From: Alteromonas sp. MMG017
Lineage (GTDB): Bacteria; Pseudomonadota; Gammaproteobacteria; Enterobacterales; Alteromonadaceae
Direction of reading: 5' to 3'
Assembly: GCF_018100795.1 (NCBI RefSeq)
Contig: NZ_JAGJDY010000007.1
Location: 224,779 to 288,778, forward strand
Length of the DNA stretch: 64,000 bases
Part shown: piece after piece, positions 1 to 9,256 of the stretch
How the letters are laid out: each line of letters begins with the position of its first letter
Numbering within the stretch: position 1 is the stretch's first letter
Translations under genes and position numbers: made by a program
The notes under the pieces: generated by a model
Database searches by the model: none
The model's input: the letters and a program-made list of their open reading frames with translations, nothing else
Told to the model about the DNA's origin: nothing

Positions 1-230
1 TGAATGTTCAACTAGAACAAGTTTCTGGTGATAAACGCAGCAGCGAGCAACAAGTACGCAACTTGTCTGACAAATTATCGGTGTTAGAGCAGCGTAACAG
101 CTCCCTTTCTGGGCGTATTACCAGCCTTGAAAATGAGTTAAGAGAGATAGCCACTAAAGTAGTTTCGCGAAGCACAACGAGTTCTACAAACTCTGCACCA
201 TCGTCTGCAGTGAGCGTATCTGAAGGCTAA
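1..230 (+). CDS. C-terminal end of a coiled-coil protein (5' truncated by window edge)
   Basis: An open frame runs from base 3 to a TAA at 228-230 and continues upstream of the window. The visible 75 residues are polar, with heptad-like spacing of Leu/Val and many Gln, Glu and Arg between residues 1 and 50, so a coiled coil is likely. The end is a Ser/Thr-rich tail (STTSSTNSAPSSA). A strong terminator follows 30 bases later, so this is the last gene of its unit. No family can be named from the tail alone. Confidence 0.7.
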   Translation, partial: NVQLEQVSGDKRSSEQQVRNLSDKLSVLEQRNSSLSGRITSLENELREIATKVVSRSTTSSTNSAPSSAVSVSEG

Positions 231-258
231 TCTTAGCCTCAAATTTGAATGTATTTTT

Positions 259-284
259 AAAGGAGCCTATCGGCTCCTTTTTTT
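259..284 (+). terminator. Rho-independent terminator
   Basis: Perfect stem AGGAGCC (261-267) and GGCTCCT (272-278), loop TATC, extended by AA/TT pairs and followed by a run of seven T. It closes the transcription unit of the truncated coiled-coil gene. Confidence 0.9.
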
Positions 285-416
285 GCGCTGATGTTATTAA
301 CCATAAGTAGCATATATTCTGTACCCCTTCGATGCTATAAACATTAAATAAGTGGAAAGCCTTGTGTGTTGCTATTTTGAGGCTATTTTTTACTCAAGTA
401 AGAACAGGCTACAACT

Positions 417-1232
417 ATGATTTTTCAATCCAGTGCTAATCATATTATCGACAACAATAACGTAAACATTATTGGTTCAGGCACAAAAACTCTTATGCTT
501 GCACATGGATTTGGTTGTGACCAAAACATGTGGAAGTACCTTACCCCCTATCTTGAGCAGAAATACAAAATCGTGCTGTTTGACTATGTGGGCTGCGGAA
601 AATCTAATGTTAGTGCTTTTGATAAATCTCGGTATGAAGAATTAGAAGGGTATGCACAAGATGTTATCGATATTTGTGAAGCGCTTGAGTTAACTGAGGT
701 CACGTTTATTGGCCATTCAGTAAGCGGTATTATTGGTTATCTCGCTTCAGTTATCGCCCCGCAATATTTTTCAAATTTTGTGTTGGTATGCCCCTCTCCT
801 TGTTTCCTGAATTTACCACCAGACTATTTTGGCGGTTTCGAAAAAGAAGACTTGGAAGAGCTTATTAACTTAATGGACAAAAACTATATCGGCTGGGCGA
901 GTTACCTTGCGCCATTAGTGATGGGCGGAGAAAACGACCCCACTTTAGTAAAAGAACTGGAAAGCAGCTTTTGTTCTACCGACCCTAAGTATGCGAAACC
1001 TTTTGCAAAGGCCACCTTCTTTTCCGATTATAGAAATATCCTTCCTACAATTTCTTTTCCCTCTCTTATTCTGCAAAGTCGCAGCGACTCATTAGCAGCA
1101 GTCGAAGTGGGGAAATATATGCATAAAAAAACACCTTTGTCATCGCTTGAAGTGATTGACGCTCACGGCCATTGTTTGCATATGACAAACCCCGTCACTA
1201 TTGCAGAAAAAATAGCGCAGTTTGTCTCTTGA
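417..1232 (+). CDS. RsbQ-like alpha/beta hydrolase
   Basis: 271 residues, the usual size of RsbQ/KAI2/D14-type alpha/beta hydrolases. The nucleophile elbow is GHSVS with Ser101, the acid is Asp224 (SRSDSLA) and the histidine is His252 in AHGHCLHM; the AHGFG segment at 29-33 supplies the oxyanion region. In Bacillus RsbQ works with the PAS-containing phosphatase RsbP in energy-stress signalling; plant relatives are hormone receptors. Here the next gene is a PAS-GGDEF protein whose TTG start overlaps the TGA stop in the sequence TTGA, so the two products are probably made together. I infer a sensory role, with a small hydrolysable ligand feeding the cyclase. An ordinary esterase role cannot be excluded. 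Confidence 0.85.
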   Translation: MIFQSSANHIIDNNNVNIIGSGTKTLMLAHGFGCDQNMWKYLTPYLEQKYKIVLFDYVGCGKSNVSAFDKSRYEELEGYAQDVIDICEALELTEVTFIGHSVSGIIGYLASVIAPQYFSNFVLVCPSPCFLNLPPDYFGGFEKEDLEELINLMDKNYIGWASYLAPLVMGGENDPTLVKELESSFCSTDPKYAKPFAKATFFSDYRNILPTISFPSLILQSRSDSLAAVEVGKYMHKKTPLSSLEVIDAHGHCLHMTNPVTIAEKIAQFVS

Positions 1233-2143
1233 ATGAGGAACTGCTCGACCTCTTTCCAAGTTTACTTTTAGTGTCGAATTTACGATCCGGAAGCATCGAT
1301 TACTGCAATAAAGATGCCTTGGAATTTCTCGGCTCTTCACGAGAAGAGGTGGCGGGAAGCAACGTTTCCAGTATTATTTCGCGGGCGAGTTTAATTTTTT
1401 TTGAAAGCTATGTAAGACCGTCATTACTCGCGACGGGTAGATTTTCAGAACTTCAAATGACGTTAGTCACTGCGCAGCAAGAACGGTTACCTGTACTGGC
1501 AAATGTTACACTGCATGGCGAACAACTCTACTGGTCTATGCATTCAGCTAAAAGCCGCGATAAGCTTTATCAAGAGCTCATAGAAGTAAGAGACAGCTTG
1601 GAATTAAAAACCGACGAGCTCACACTACTTTCCCGACTCGACCCGCTTACAAACTTACTTAATCGTCGTGCTGCCTCGGCGGATATTCGTAAGCTACTCG
1701 ATCAGGTAAATCGAAAATTCGTTCCTGTGTCTTTCTTACTCATTGATATTGATTTCTTTAAAAACATTAACGATAACCACGGTCATGATGTAGGCGACGA
1801 GGTTATTGGATTACTATCAAAAACATTAAAATCTGCCACGCGAAAAACTGATGTTGTTGCCCGCTGGGGCGGCGAAGAATTTCTGATAGTGCTATATAAC
1901 TCAACCCAAGACAATGCCCGACTCTATTGTAAGTATTTGCATGAAAGGATTGCAGAGTTACGTTATTCGCGAGCAGATAGAATTACGGTGAGTATTGGCG
2001 TGACGCAAATACCCATGCCGCAACATGACACAGTTTTGCAAGTTGAAACATTAATTAAAGAAGCCGATGACGCGCTTTACCAGGCGAAAGACGACGGCCG
2101 AAATCGCACTATCTTCCACACAGACAAACACGCCAAAATCTAG
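1229..2143 (+). CDS. PAS-GGDEF diguanylate cyclase coupled to RsbQ-like hydrolase
   Basis: About 304 residues from a TTG at 1229, which overlaps the upstream stop by 3 bases (TTGA); an ATG at 1172 deep inside the hydrolase gene is a less likely start. The first ~110 residues look like a PAS fold, followed by a short helix (about 115-135) and a GGDEF domain. The active motif is GGEEF (about residue 214) and an RxxD inhibitory site (RKTD) sits exactly five residues before it, so the protein should make c-di-GMP from two GTP and be product-inhibited. No membrane segment is evident, so it is probably cytosolic. The pairing with the hydrolase suggests a ligand-controlled cyclase. Confidence 0.9.
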   Translation: MNEELLDLFPSLLLVSNLRSGSIDYCNKDALEFLGSSREEVAGSNVSSIISRASLIFFESYVRPSLLATGRFSELQMTLVTAQQERLPVLANVTLHGEQLYWSMHSAKSRDKLYQELIEVRDSLELKTDELTLLSRLDPLTNLLNRRAASADIRKLLDQVNRKFVPVSFLLIDIDFFKNINDNHGHDVGDEVIGLLSKTLKSATRKTDVVARWGGEEFLIVLYNSTQDNARLYCKYLHERIAELRYSRADRITVSIGVTQIPMPQHDTVLQVETLIKEADDALYQAKDDGRNRTIFHTDKHAKI

Positions 2144-2175
2144 GCGATAACACTCGCTAGCCCCTTATAACTGTA

Positions 2176-2238
2176 GGCATTAACACTAGGCATTCTACTA
2201 GGTATAAACACTAAGTATTCCACTCGGCATTACCACTA
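2176..2238. repeat. Degenerate tandem repeat, 25-base period
   Basis: Five diverged subunits of 13, 12, 13, 12 and 13 bases follow each other without gaps; the first is GGCATTAACACTA, the last GGCATTACCACTA. The pattern is 2.5 copies of a 25-base unit in the gap between the convergent GGDEF and M48 genes. No coding role is seen. Confidence 0.7.
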
Positions 2239-2254
2239 GAACGACCAATACCAA

Positions 2255-3361
2255 TCAATCATTATAGGCTGCGCTTTCAGCATTCTCTATACGTGCTTTT
2301 GTTGATGGATGAGATTGAAACCAACTATTTTCAGCGCCCTGCTGGTCAGTTTCCAGCGATAATTTACGCATTACTTCTGCAAAGTCAGCGGGATCTCGAT
2401 GCATTAATTTTAATTTTGAAATAGCAAAGTTGTCAGCCTGCCATTCATGCTTTTGCGAGTATTGATTTTGTACAACACTAGAACCTATACCCATAAAAGA
2501 CTCAATTGCGCCGCTTAAATCACCGAAAAAGTAACTTATCGCCAAGGTGGCAAATAAAGACTCGGCCACCATTTGCATGGAATGGTTTTGCGCCACATGG
2601 CCTATTTCGTGTAACAATATGGCATCAAGTAATGCTTGGTTACCATCTACCAGTGTAACCAAATCATCGGTAAACACTATGGTACCGTCGGGTAACGCAA
2701 AAGCATTGGGACCAATGAGCTCGGAATCTCTGAAATGTACCCGTATATTATTCTCAAAACCGGGTTCGCTAACTTGCTCTACAACGGCGTTAAACCCCAT
2801 CATTAACTGCTCACGTTGCAAATTGGGTAGCGTACTAGGCTCCAGCATAGAATAATCTAGTGCACTTAACGTATGCTGTGAAGCTAGGGTTTTAATGGAG
2901 TCAGGTATTTGGTCAGCAAATTTAACGGCCGCCCACGGCATACCTTGTACAAAAATAACGTAGAGTAAAAGTGGTACTAATAAAACACTCGCAACTAACC
3001 AAGGCTTTTTCGTTTCCATTTGAGAGATACGACTACCTGCCCCACCATCTAACCACTGATTTAACAGTGGTGATGGCGCACAAACCAGTAAACGGTCGTT
3101 AGGTAGGGTAATTTCTCGTGGCAAGTTGCCCAGTTTTGACTTCGCATTAACTTCAGATTGCTGAAACCTTAACGGTTCAGCGCTTTCACCACTGACCAAA
3201 CTCGTATTAACGACAGTATAACTTTCGTCTATTCCTAGGCCGCTGTCAGAAACACACTGATCCTCGTTTTTGAAACGAATGACCAGTATATTATCTTCAA
3301 TACTCGCGGTAATAGGTGTAACCGATGAACCTTCTGATTGATATAACTGCCCATCTATCAT
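2255..3361 (-). CDS. M48 family zinc metalloprotease, membrane anchored
   Basis: 368 residues. An N-terminal beta-rich domain (about 1-110) is followed by one membrane segment at 121-140 and an M48 (Ste24/HtpX-like) peptidase domain. The zinc site is HEIGH at 251-255 with the probable third ligand Glu306 in HEWQAD. The gene begins 4 bases after the stop of the YjgN-like gene, so the two form an operon. M48 proteases act in envelope protein quality control; the neighbouring membrane protein could be partner or substrate (inference). Confidence 0.9.
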   Translation of the reverse strand: MIDGQLYQSEGSSVTPITASIEDNILVIRFKNEDQCVSDSGLGIDESYTVVNTSLVSGESAEPLRFQQSEVNAKSKLGNLPREITLPNDRLLVCAPSPLLNQWLDGGAGSRISQMETKKPWLVASVLLVPLLLYVIFVQGMPWAAVKFADQIPDSIKTLASQHTLSALDYSMLEPSTLPNLQREQLMMGFNAVVEQVSEPGFENNIRVHFRDSELIGPNAFALPDGTIVFTDDLVTLVDGNQALLDAILLHEIGHVAQNHSMQMVAESLFATLAISYFFGDLSGAIESFMGIGSSVVQNQYSQKHEWQADNFAISKLKLMHRDPADFAEVMRKLSLETDQQGAENSWFQSHPSTKARIENAESAAYND

Positions 3362-3365
3362 TAAG

Positions 3366-4571
3366 CTAGCCTAACGCGACATCAACATCGAACAACGTAG
3401 CCGCTTCTTCAGCTGTCGCGCCCACAGAACCGGTATTAATGGACGTAACGCTATCAATACCTGATAACACAGTGACCTCAGTGGCATTAGCAAAGAAATG
3501 AGCACTGCGAATTTTCGCCCAGGGAATAGCAAACCCTAAGGAAAGAACAATAGCAATAACGTTGGTGGTTCTAAGCCATATCAGCGGCATTACACCCACA
3601 TTAGAACTAAACTGCGCCACGTTTGGTATTTCACTATTTTCATAAATATGATTGCGAATTAGGGCGGTATAAAAGCTGGATGAAATAGCAAAAGCAATAA
3701 GATACATGCCGATCAGAGCGAGCATCAATAAAGGTGCGCCGTTTTCTAATGTTTCAATAAGGCTACTAAAGCCAAAACCCATTAGACTAGCACCAACGAT
3801 AAACACTGCCGCGACTATACCCACAGCGCCAAGTGACGCAAGATAGTAAGATCCCGTGCTCAGTTTCGTAGTAAAACTACTGTCACCGAAAGCAGATTCG
3901 TCAACTAGGTATTCGTCTACCTTCTTTAGCGCCCATGGCAACATTAAGTACAAAGTAAATAGGCTAACAATAGGCAAAACTACAAAAACCACGAACGCGC
4001 CACCAAAGCCGCCGTTAAATTTAAATCGAACATTTCGATAGCCTGTCATGCGCATACTGAAACGTTGACCTAGCACTATCATAAAGGGCGTGAGTAGCAT
4101 TAAAGCCAACACCATAACTGCGCCTGCAATAGGATTTACTGCACTTAAAATAAAATAACTAGCAAATAAAAACACCGCAATAATACGGCCTTTTAAAATT
4201 TGTAATGGATTTGCTAGATAGGAAAATCGATGACCATCAATTTCAGTATTCCCATAAAAATATCGATTGGTTCTTACTTTTGCCCACGCAGAATAGATAC
4301 CCAGTGTCACAATGGTGAGCAATAGGTTCACCATCCAAATAGAAAAGAATTCTGACGCTGTACCATGAAAGGAAACCTTACCTTTTCTTAAAACACTTGG
4401 GGTAGATACTGTGGAGGACGTTTCTGTGGAAGGGTTTCCTGATGATTCAAACTGAACAATTCGCTCTTCTAACTCTTGCGCCCGTTCTGGGTGCTCGATT
4501 TCGTCAATTGTAGCGCGAGCTTGCTTTAATTCTTCTAATGAATACGTTGAGTAATCAATCTGTGATGACAT
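3366..4571 (-). CDS. YjgN/DUF898 family inner-membrane protein
   Basis: 401 residues. A short charged helical N-terminus (1-50) precedes a linker rich in Ser and Thr, then the DUF898 hallmark FHGTASEFFSIWMVN with the WAKVRTNRYFYGNT segment. A related W-A-K-I-R segment recurs near the C-terminus, suggesting an internal duplication. At least six hydrophobic segments are visible. Function of the family is unknown. It is the first gene of a two-gene unit with the M48 protease downstream (gap 4 bases). ATG at 4571 is preceded by AAGAGGGA. Confidence 0.88.
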   Translation of the reverse strand: MSSQIDYSTYSLEELKQARATIDEIEHPERAQELEERIVQFESSGNPSTETSSTVSTPSVLRKGKVSFHGTASEFFSIWMVNLLLTIVTLGIYSAWAKVRTNRYFYGNTEIDGHRFSYLANPLQILKGRIIAVFLFASYFILSAVNPIAGAVMVLALMLLTPFMIVLGQRFSMRMTGYRNVRFKFNGGFGGAFVVFVVLPIVSLFTLYLMLPWALKKVDEYLVDESAFGDSSFTTKLSTGSYYLASLGAVGIVAAVFIVGASLMGFGFSSLIETLENGAPLLMLALIGMYLIAFAISSSFYTALIRNHIYENSEIPNVAQFSSNVGVMPLIWLRTTNVIAIVLSLGFAIPWAKIRSAHFFANATEVTVLSGIDSVTSINTGSVGATAEEAATLFDVDVALG

Positions 4572-4667
4572 AAATCCCTCTTAATTTTAGTAATTTCCAT
4601 ATGCTTAAAGCATTACCAATGCTAAACATACGCAACATTTACTATGGGGGCAATGTTTTACAGACAT

Positions 4668-4693
4668 AAAAAAAGCACCCTAGGGTGCTTTTT
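4668..4693 (-). terminator. Terminator after rpsO
   Basis: AAAAAGCACCC followed directly by TAGGGTGCTTTTTT forms a symmetric hairpin with T runs on both strands. It lies 18 bases after the rpsO stop and ends the long rimP-rpsO transcript. Confidence 0.88.
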
Positions 4694-4710
4694 TCATTAA
4701 AAACTTAAGC

Positions 4711-4980
4711 TTATCGACGTAGGCCAAGACGCTTAATTAGGTCAAGATAACGCTCAGCGTTCTTGCCTTTAAGGTAGTCTAGAAGCTTACGACGCTGGCT
4801 AACCATACGTAGAAGACCGCGACGTGAGTGGTGGTCTTTCTTATGATCAGCAAAATGGCCTTGAAGCTTGTTGATGTTGTGAGTTAACAACGCAACTTGA
4901 ACTTCAGGTGAACCAGTATCACCTTCTTTTACGCCATAATCAGCAATGATTGTTGCAGTTTCGTCTTTAGTTAGTGACAT
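4711..4980 (-). CDS. rpsO: 30S ribosomal protein S15
   Basis: 89 residues, exactly the usual length of S15. The sequence carries the conserved [14 protein letters not shown] and [20 protein letters not shown] segments that contact 16S rRNA. It binds the central domain of 16S rRNA early in 30S assembly. It has its own promoter in the 103-base gap after truB and is followed by a strong terminator. In E. coli rpsO is followed by pnp; here the next gene is the unrelated YjgN-like gene. Confidence 0.98.
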   Translation of the reverse strand: MSLTKDETATIIADYGVKEGDTGSPEVQVALLTHNINKLQGHFADHKKDHHSRRGLLRMVSQRRKLLDYLKGKNAERYLDLIKRLGLRR

Positions 4981-4997
4981 AACATTCTCCTAAATTA

Positions 4998-5028
4998 TGT
5001 CCGGCCGATCACTAATTCAGCCAGACGG
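4998..5028 (-). promoter_or_regulatory. Possible S15 autoregulatory leader hairpin
   Basis: In the rpsO leader the minus strand reads GTCTGGC, a 13-base loop, then GCCGGAC, a 7-pair stem with one G-U pair, shortly before the TAGGAGA ribosome binding site. S15 is known to repress its own mRNA through leader structures that differ between lineages. The role here is inferred from position only. Confidence 0.4.
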
Positions 5029-5040
5029 AATGAAGCGCGT

Positions 5041-5068
5041 ATTATAATGACAGCGCGCGAGTTAGCAA
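5041..5068 (-). promoter_or_regulatory. rpsO promoter (sigma70)
   Basis: Minus strand: TTGCTA (5063-5068) and TATAAT (5041-5046) with a 16-base spacer (17 if CTTGCT is taken), followed by a GC-rich ACGCGC discriminator typical of stringently controlled ribosomal promoters. Confidence 0.7.
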
Positions 5069-5083
5069 GGGAAAGTGTAAACT

Positions 5084-6058
5084 TTATTGGTTGTACACAA
5101 CCCGTCTTTTGGGATTCACAAAAATATCGCCATTAGAGCCAGCTTGGTCCTTGGGATCCTGAACGCCTTCGCCTACGCCTAAAAACAAACCTTGTTCGTT
5201 TTCACCAAAGTAAACTCGGTAAGGCTGGCCAACTACTAATGCTTCGCTACAGGTACCTTTGACACTTTGACCGTTATCGAAACGATGTTTTTCAGCATCA
5301 TTAATGCAGACTAAAGGAAGTCTACTGACCGCGGTATCCATAGGTATCATAAAGGCATCAAGTGCAGCAAAGTCGCCCTCAGCAAGCGCTTCTTGAGTAG
5401 CAATTAGCGTATCAAGAGAGACCATTTTATCCGTTGGGTAATCGGCCACTTCAGTACGATGCAAGCGTGTGACGTAAGCGCCGCACTCAAGGATTTGACC
5501 AATATCGTCTACTAACGAGCGAATATAAGTGCCTTTGCTGCATTTAACGCGCATATCCACTTCAGGAAGCGCAATACGCGTGACTTCAAGTTCAAATATT
5601 TCTATATCTCTGGCTTCACGCTCAACCGTTATACCCTGACGAGCATAGTGATAAAGAGGCTTGCCTTGGTGTTTTAGTGCCGAAAACATGGAAGGTACCT
5701 GCTTGCTCTTCCCTAGGAATTGCAAACACGTGTTTCGTACCGTATCTTCGTCTACTGTCACCGGCTTTTCTTCAACCACTTCACCATCTGCATCAGAGGT
5801 AGTAGTACGAATACCTAAGGTTGCGGTAACTTCATAAGTTTTCTCAGCATCTAGCAAAAACTGAGAAAATTTAGTCGCTTCTCCTAAACATAGAGGTAAC
5901 ATTCCGCTGGCGAGAGGGTCTAACGCGCCTGTGTGGCCACCTTTTGAAGCCTTGAACAACCAGCGTACTTTCTGGAGTAGTTGGTTTGAAGAACCGCCTA
6001 ATGGCTTATCTAGCAATACTATGCCGTTAATATCACGGCCTTTACGACGCCTTGCCAT
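5084..6058 (-). CDS. truB: tRNA pseudouridine(55) synthase TruB
   Basis: 324 residues, close to the usual 300-320. The catalytic aspartate is Asp47 in [14 protein letters not shown]; the N-terminal [14 protein letters not shown] motif I and the RLHRTEV segment are also present. It converts U55 to pseudouridine in the T-loop of tRNAs. The start ATG follows the rbfA stop without a gap (TAAATG), so translation is coupled. Confidence 0.97.
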   Translation of the reverse strand: MARRRKGRDINGIVLLDKPLGGSSNQLLQKVRWLFKASKGGHTGALDPLASGMLPLCLGEATKFSQFLLDAEKTYEVTATLGIRTTTSDADGEVVEEKPVTVDEDTVRNTCLQFLGKSKQVPSMFSALKHQGKPLYHYARQGITVEREARDIEIFELEVTRIALPEVDMRVKCSKGTYIRSLVDDIGQILECGAYVTRLHRTEVADYPTDKMVSLDTLIATQEALAEGDFAALDAFMIPMDTAVSRLPLVCINDAEKHRFDNGQSVKGTCSEALVVGQPYRVYFGENEQGLFLGVGEGVQDPKDQAGSNGDIFVNPKRRVVYNQ

Positions 6059-6460
6059 TTATTCCTTCTCATCTGACTCGTCGGTATCTCGTTTTGCGTC
6101 ATCTGCCGCAACGGTTTGCGATACCAAGTTAGAAATGCGCATACCTTCGATAATTGATTTATCTTCAAAGAAGTGAAGGTGCGGCACAGAGCGCATGCGT
6201 AAACGCTTAGCCAAAATACTACGAATAAACGGCTGAAACTCGGCCAGCTGTTTTATTTGTCTTTTGCCTTCTTCTTCTGTGCTGTTATAGATAGTTACGA
6301 AAATTTTAGCGTGGGCTAAATCTCGTGTTACATCAACATCAGACACAGTAATCAGCGGCATATCGCCTACGCGGTGTTTGTATTCATTTTGCAGAATGCT
6401 AGCCACTTCTTTATGAACTTGCTGTGACACTCTGTCGGTACGTGAAAATTCACGAGCCAT
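6059..6460 (-). CDS. rbfA: 30S ribosome-binding factor A
   Basis: 133 residues, KH-like RbfA fold. Conserved segments include FSRTDRVSQQVHKE at the N-terminus and LRMRSVPHLHFFED near residue 100. It helps 16S rRNA 5' end maturation and cold adaptation. A GGAGAAAG ribosome binding site precedes the ATG. It is separated from infB by 164 bases containing a terminator-like hairpin, yet joined to truB. Confidence 0.97.
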   Translation of the reverse strand: MAREFSRTDRVSQQVHKEVASILQNEYKHRVGDMPLITVSDVDVTRDLAHAKIFVTIYNSTEEEGKRQIKQLAEFQPFIRSILAKRLRMRSVPHLHFFEDKSIIEGMRISNLVSQTVAADDAKRDTDESDEKE

Positions 6461-6573
6461 AACTTTCTCCTGTCTTTAAATCAGCGATTGTTGCCAGTCA
6501 CTCTGGTTATTAAACTTCGCCTTGTAAAGCGTAGCTTATAAACAACCTCTTCTCTTTTAGAAAAGTGACAGAC

Positions 6574-6597
6574 AAAAACGGGGGCTTGTGCCCCCGC
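6574..6597 (-). terminator. Intra-operon terminator between infB and rbfA
   Basis: CGGGGGC (6579-6585), loop TTGT, GCCCCCG (6590-6596). On the minus strand the stem is followed by five T. It lies 28 bases after the infB stop and 114 bases before rbfA, so it probably lowers readthrough from infB into rbfA-truB. Confidence 0.8.
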
Positions 6598-6624
6598 TTT
6601 ATTTATACTGATTTAGTTAGGCAA

Positions 6625-9231
6625 TTAGATTTCGCGTTTAACTTCAACGATTTCGAAGACTTCGATTTGGTCTCCAACTTTTACGTCGTTGTAGTTCTTA
6701 ACGCCGATACCACATTCCATACCGTTACGTACATCTTGTACGTCATCTTTGAAGCGACGTAGAGATTCTAGTTCACCTTCATAGATTACTACGTTTTCAC
6801 GAAGTACACGGATTGGATTGCTACGCTTAACCACACCTTCTGTAACCATACAACCAGCGATAGCACCAAGCTTAGGCGATTTAAATACATCACGCACTTC
6901 AGCCAGACCAATAATTTCTTGTCTGAATTCTGGCGCAAGCATACCGCTCATTGCTGCTTTCACTTCGTCGATTAGGCTATAGATAACGCTGTAGTAACGT
7001 AAATCAATTTCTTCAGCTTCTAGTACGCGGCGTGCAGTTGCATCGGCACGAACGTTAAAGCCAAGTACGATAGCGCCAGAAGCCGCTGCCAATGTTGCGT
7101 CAGTTTCAGTGATTCCACCTACGCCGCTACCCACAATGTTAACTTTAACTTCTGCCGTTGATAGTTTAATCAACGACTCAGCAATCGCTTCTACAGAACC
7201 TTGTACATCAGCTTTAAGTACAATGTTAAGTTCGCTAACGTCGCCTGCTTCCATGTTTGCAAACATGTTTTCAAGCTTCGCTTTTTGCTGACGAGCAAGT
7301 TTAAGCTCACGCTTCTTCTGATGACGCTTAGCCGCTACTTCACGTGCTTTACGCTCATCTTTAACCACTGCTGCATCTTCACCGGCTACTGGAACACCAG
7401 ATAGACCTAGTACTTCAACAGGTGTAGATGGGCCCGCTAACTTAAGCTCTTGACCATGCTCATCGCGCATTGCACGAACACGTCCGTACTCTTCGCCACA
7501 TAGTAGGATATCACCGGCTTTCAGCTCACCTTCTTGTATAAGTACTGAAGCTACTGGACCACGACCTTTATCAAGACGTGATTCAATAACGATACCGCGA
7601 CCTGGACCTTTAGCTACCGCTTGTAGATCTAATAACTCAGCTTGAAGGTTAATGGCTTCTAGAAGACCATCCACACCCATACCGGTTTTAGCAGAAACGT
7701 TACAGAACTGGTGCTCACCGCCCCACTCTTCTGAAATAACTTCCAGTTGAGAAAGCTCAGTTTTAACACGATCTGGATCGGCTGACTCTTTATCCATCTT
7801 GTTCACGGCAATGATTAACGGTACGCCTGCTGCACGAGCATGCTGAACCGCTTCTTTTGTTTGTGGCATTACGCCATCGTCTGCCGCAACAACCAAGATA
7901 ACGATATCTGTAGCCGTTGCTCCACGAGCACGCATTGCAGTAAACGCGGCGTGTCCAGGAGTATCTAAAAAGGTAATTTCGCCATTATCAGTTTGTACTT
8001 TATAAGCACCGATATGCTGAGTAATACCACCCGCTTCACCGTCTGCCACTTTCGCGCGACGAATGTAATCAAGTAGTGATGTCTTACCGTGGTCAACGTG
8101 ACCCATGATAGTAACAACAGGTGCACGTGATGTTTTATCACCGCCTGTACCATCATCAGCTAACAATTCTTCTTCAAGCGCGTTGTCGTTAACCAGTTCA
8201 AATTTATGACCCATTTCTTCAACAACAAGCACTGCTGTGTCTTGGTCAAGAACCTGGTTAATTGTCGCCATCTCACCCATTTTCATCATGGTTTTGATAA
8301 CTTCGTTCGACTTAATCGCTAACTTGCTAGCAAGTTCGCCAACAGTGATAGTTTCACCTAACTTAACGATACGCTCTACTGGTTGAGCTGGCTTGTTGAA
8401 GCCTTGCTTCAAGTGCTCACCCGCATTACGCTTAGATTTTCTGCGACGACGTGAAGAACGCTCAACTTGGGCGTCTTGTTCGTCTTCAGCTTCTTGAGCA
8501 TAACGGTTTGAATGTAAGTGAACTTCTTCAGCTTCTGCTTTCTTACGTGCTTCAGCTTCTTCTTTCCAACGTCGCTCGTTTTCTTCTGCTAATTTACGTG
8601 CTTCATCAGCCGCTTTCTTAGCATCTTCTTCAAGCTTCTTCTGCGCTTCTTCTTCTTGCGCTTTACGAAGACGTTCTTCTTCCTGACGAGCAGCTTCTTG
8701 AGCAGCTTTTTCTTCAGCCGACATTTCAGGCTCGTCTTTTTTGCGTGCTTCAGCGTCTTTCTTAGCTTGCTCAACGCGACGTGCACGTTCTTCTTCAGCA
8801 GCTTTTCTTGACTCTTCCGCTTTACGCGCTTTTTCTTCAGCAGCTTGTTTTGCTTCAGCAGCAGCTTTTTCTTCTGCTTCACGCTTCAAACGTGCTTCTT
8901 CAGCTAACTTCGCTTCTTCTTCCGCTAGGCGTTGTTGCTCTTCAGCATCAGTACGCTTAACGTATGTACGCTTCTTACGTACTTCAACTTTTACTTCTTT
9001 AGACTTGCCTACGCTAATAGTACTGGTTGTCTTGCGTTTAAGTGTCATGCGCTGTGGTTCGGACGCGCTGCCGTGTTGCTTACTTAAATGATCCAACAGT
9101 TTCTTTTTCTCTTCTTCAGTAACCTGAGCGCCGGCATTCTTTGTAATACCCGCGTCTTTAAACTGGCCAACCAATCGGTCAACGGTCGTACCAATGTCGC
9201 TGGCGAGCTTTTCAATAGATACATCTGCCAT
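6625..9231 (-). CDS. infB: Translation initiation factor IF-2
   Basis: 868 residues, close to the 890 of E. coli IF-2. An N-terminal IF2_N domain (1-55) is followed by a long Ala/Glu/Lys/Arg-rich helical linker (about 95-265), a second IF2_N-like domain (about 290-340), then the GTPase domain with [14 protein letters not shown] and NKMD, and domains II-IV. It places fMet-tRNA on the 30S subunit. The linker is coded by a biased GAA/GCA/AAA-rich stretch that opens long spurious frames on other strands. It starts 25 bases after the nusA stop. Confidence 0.98.
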   Translation of the reverse strand: MADVSIEKLASDIGTTVDRLVGQFKDAGITKNAGAQVTEEEKKKLLDHLSKQHGSASEPQRMTLKRKTTSTISVGKSKEVKVEVRKKRTYVKRTDAEEQQRLAEEEAKLAEEARLKREAEEKAAAEAKQAAEEKARKAEESRKAAEEERARRVEQAKKDAEARKKDEPEMSAEEKAAQEAARQEEERLRKAQEEEAQKKLEEDAKKAADEARKLAEENERRWKEEAEARKKAEAEEVHLHSNRYAQEAEDEQDAQVERSSRRRRKSKRNAGEHLKQGFNKPAQPVERIVKLGETITVGELASKLAIKSNEVIKTMMKMGEMATINQVLDQDTAVLVVEEMGHKFELVNDNALEEELLADDGTGGDKTSRAPVVTIMGHVDHGKTSLLDYIRRAKVADGEAGGITQHIGAYKVQTDNGEITFLDTPGHAAFTAMRARGATATDIVILVVAADDGVMPQTKEAVQHARAAGVPLIIAVNKMDKESADPDRVKTELSQLEVISEEWGGEHQFCNVSAKTGMGVDGLLEAINLQAELLDLQAVAKGPGRGIVIESRLDKGRGPVASVLIQEGELKAGDILLCGEEYGRVRAMRDEHGQELKLAGPSTPVEVLGLSGVPVAGEDAAVVKDERKAREVAAKRHQKKRELKLARQQKAKLENMFANMEAGDVSELNIVLKADVQGSVEAIAESLIKLSTAEVKVNIVGSGVGGITETDATLAAASGAIVLGFNVRADATARRVLEAEEIDLRYYSVIYSLIDEVKAAMSGMLAPEFRQEIIGLAEVRDVFKSPKLGAIAGCMVTEGVVKRSNPIRVLRENVVIYEGELESLRRFKDDVQDVRNGMECGIGVKNYNDVKVGDQIEVFEIVEVKREI

Positions 9232-9256
9232 TACGTATTATTCCCCCTGTTGACCT

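Noticed and set aside
8589..9091. Long Lys/Arg-rich and Ala/Ser-rich open frames on both strands
   Set aside because: They are out-of-frame readings of the GAA/GCA/AAA-biased linker of infB.
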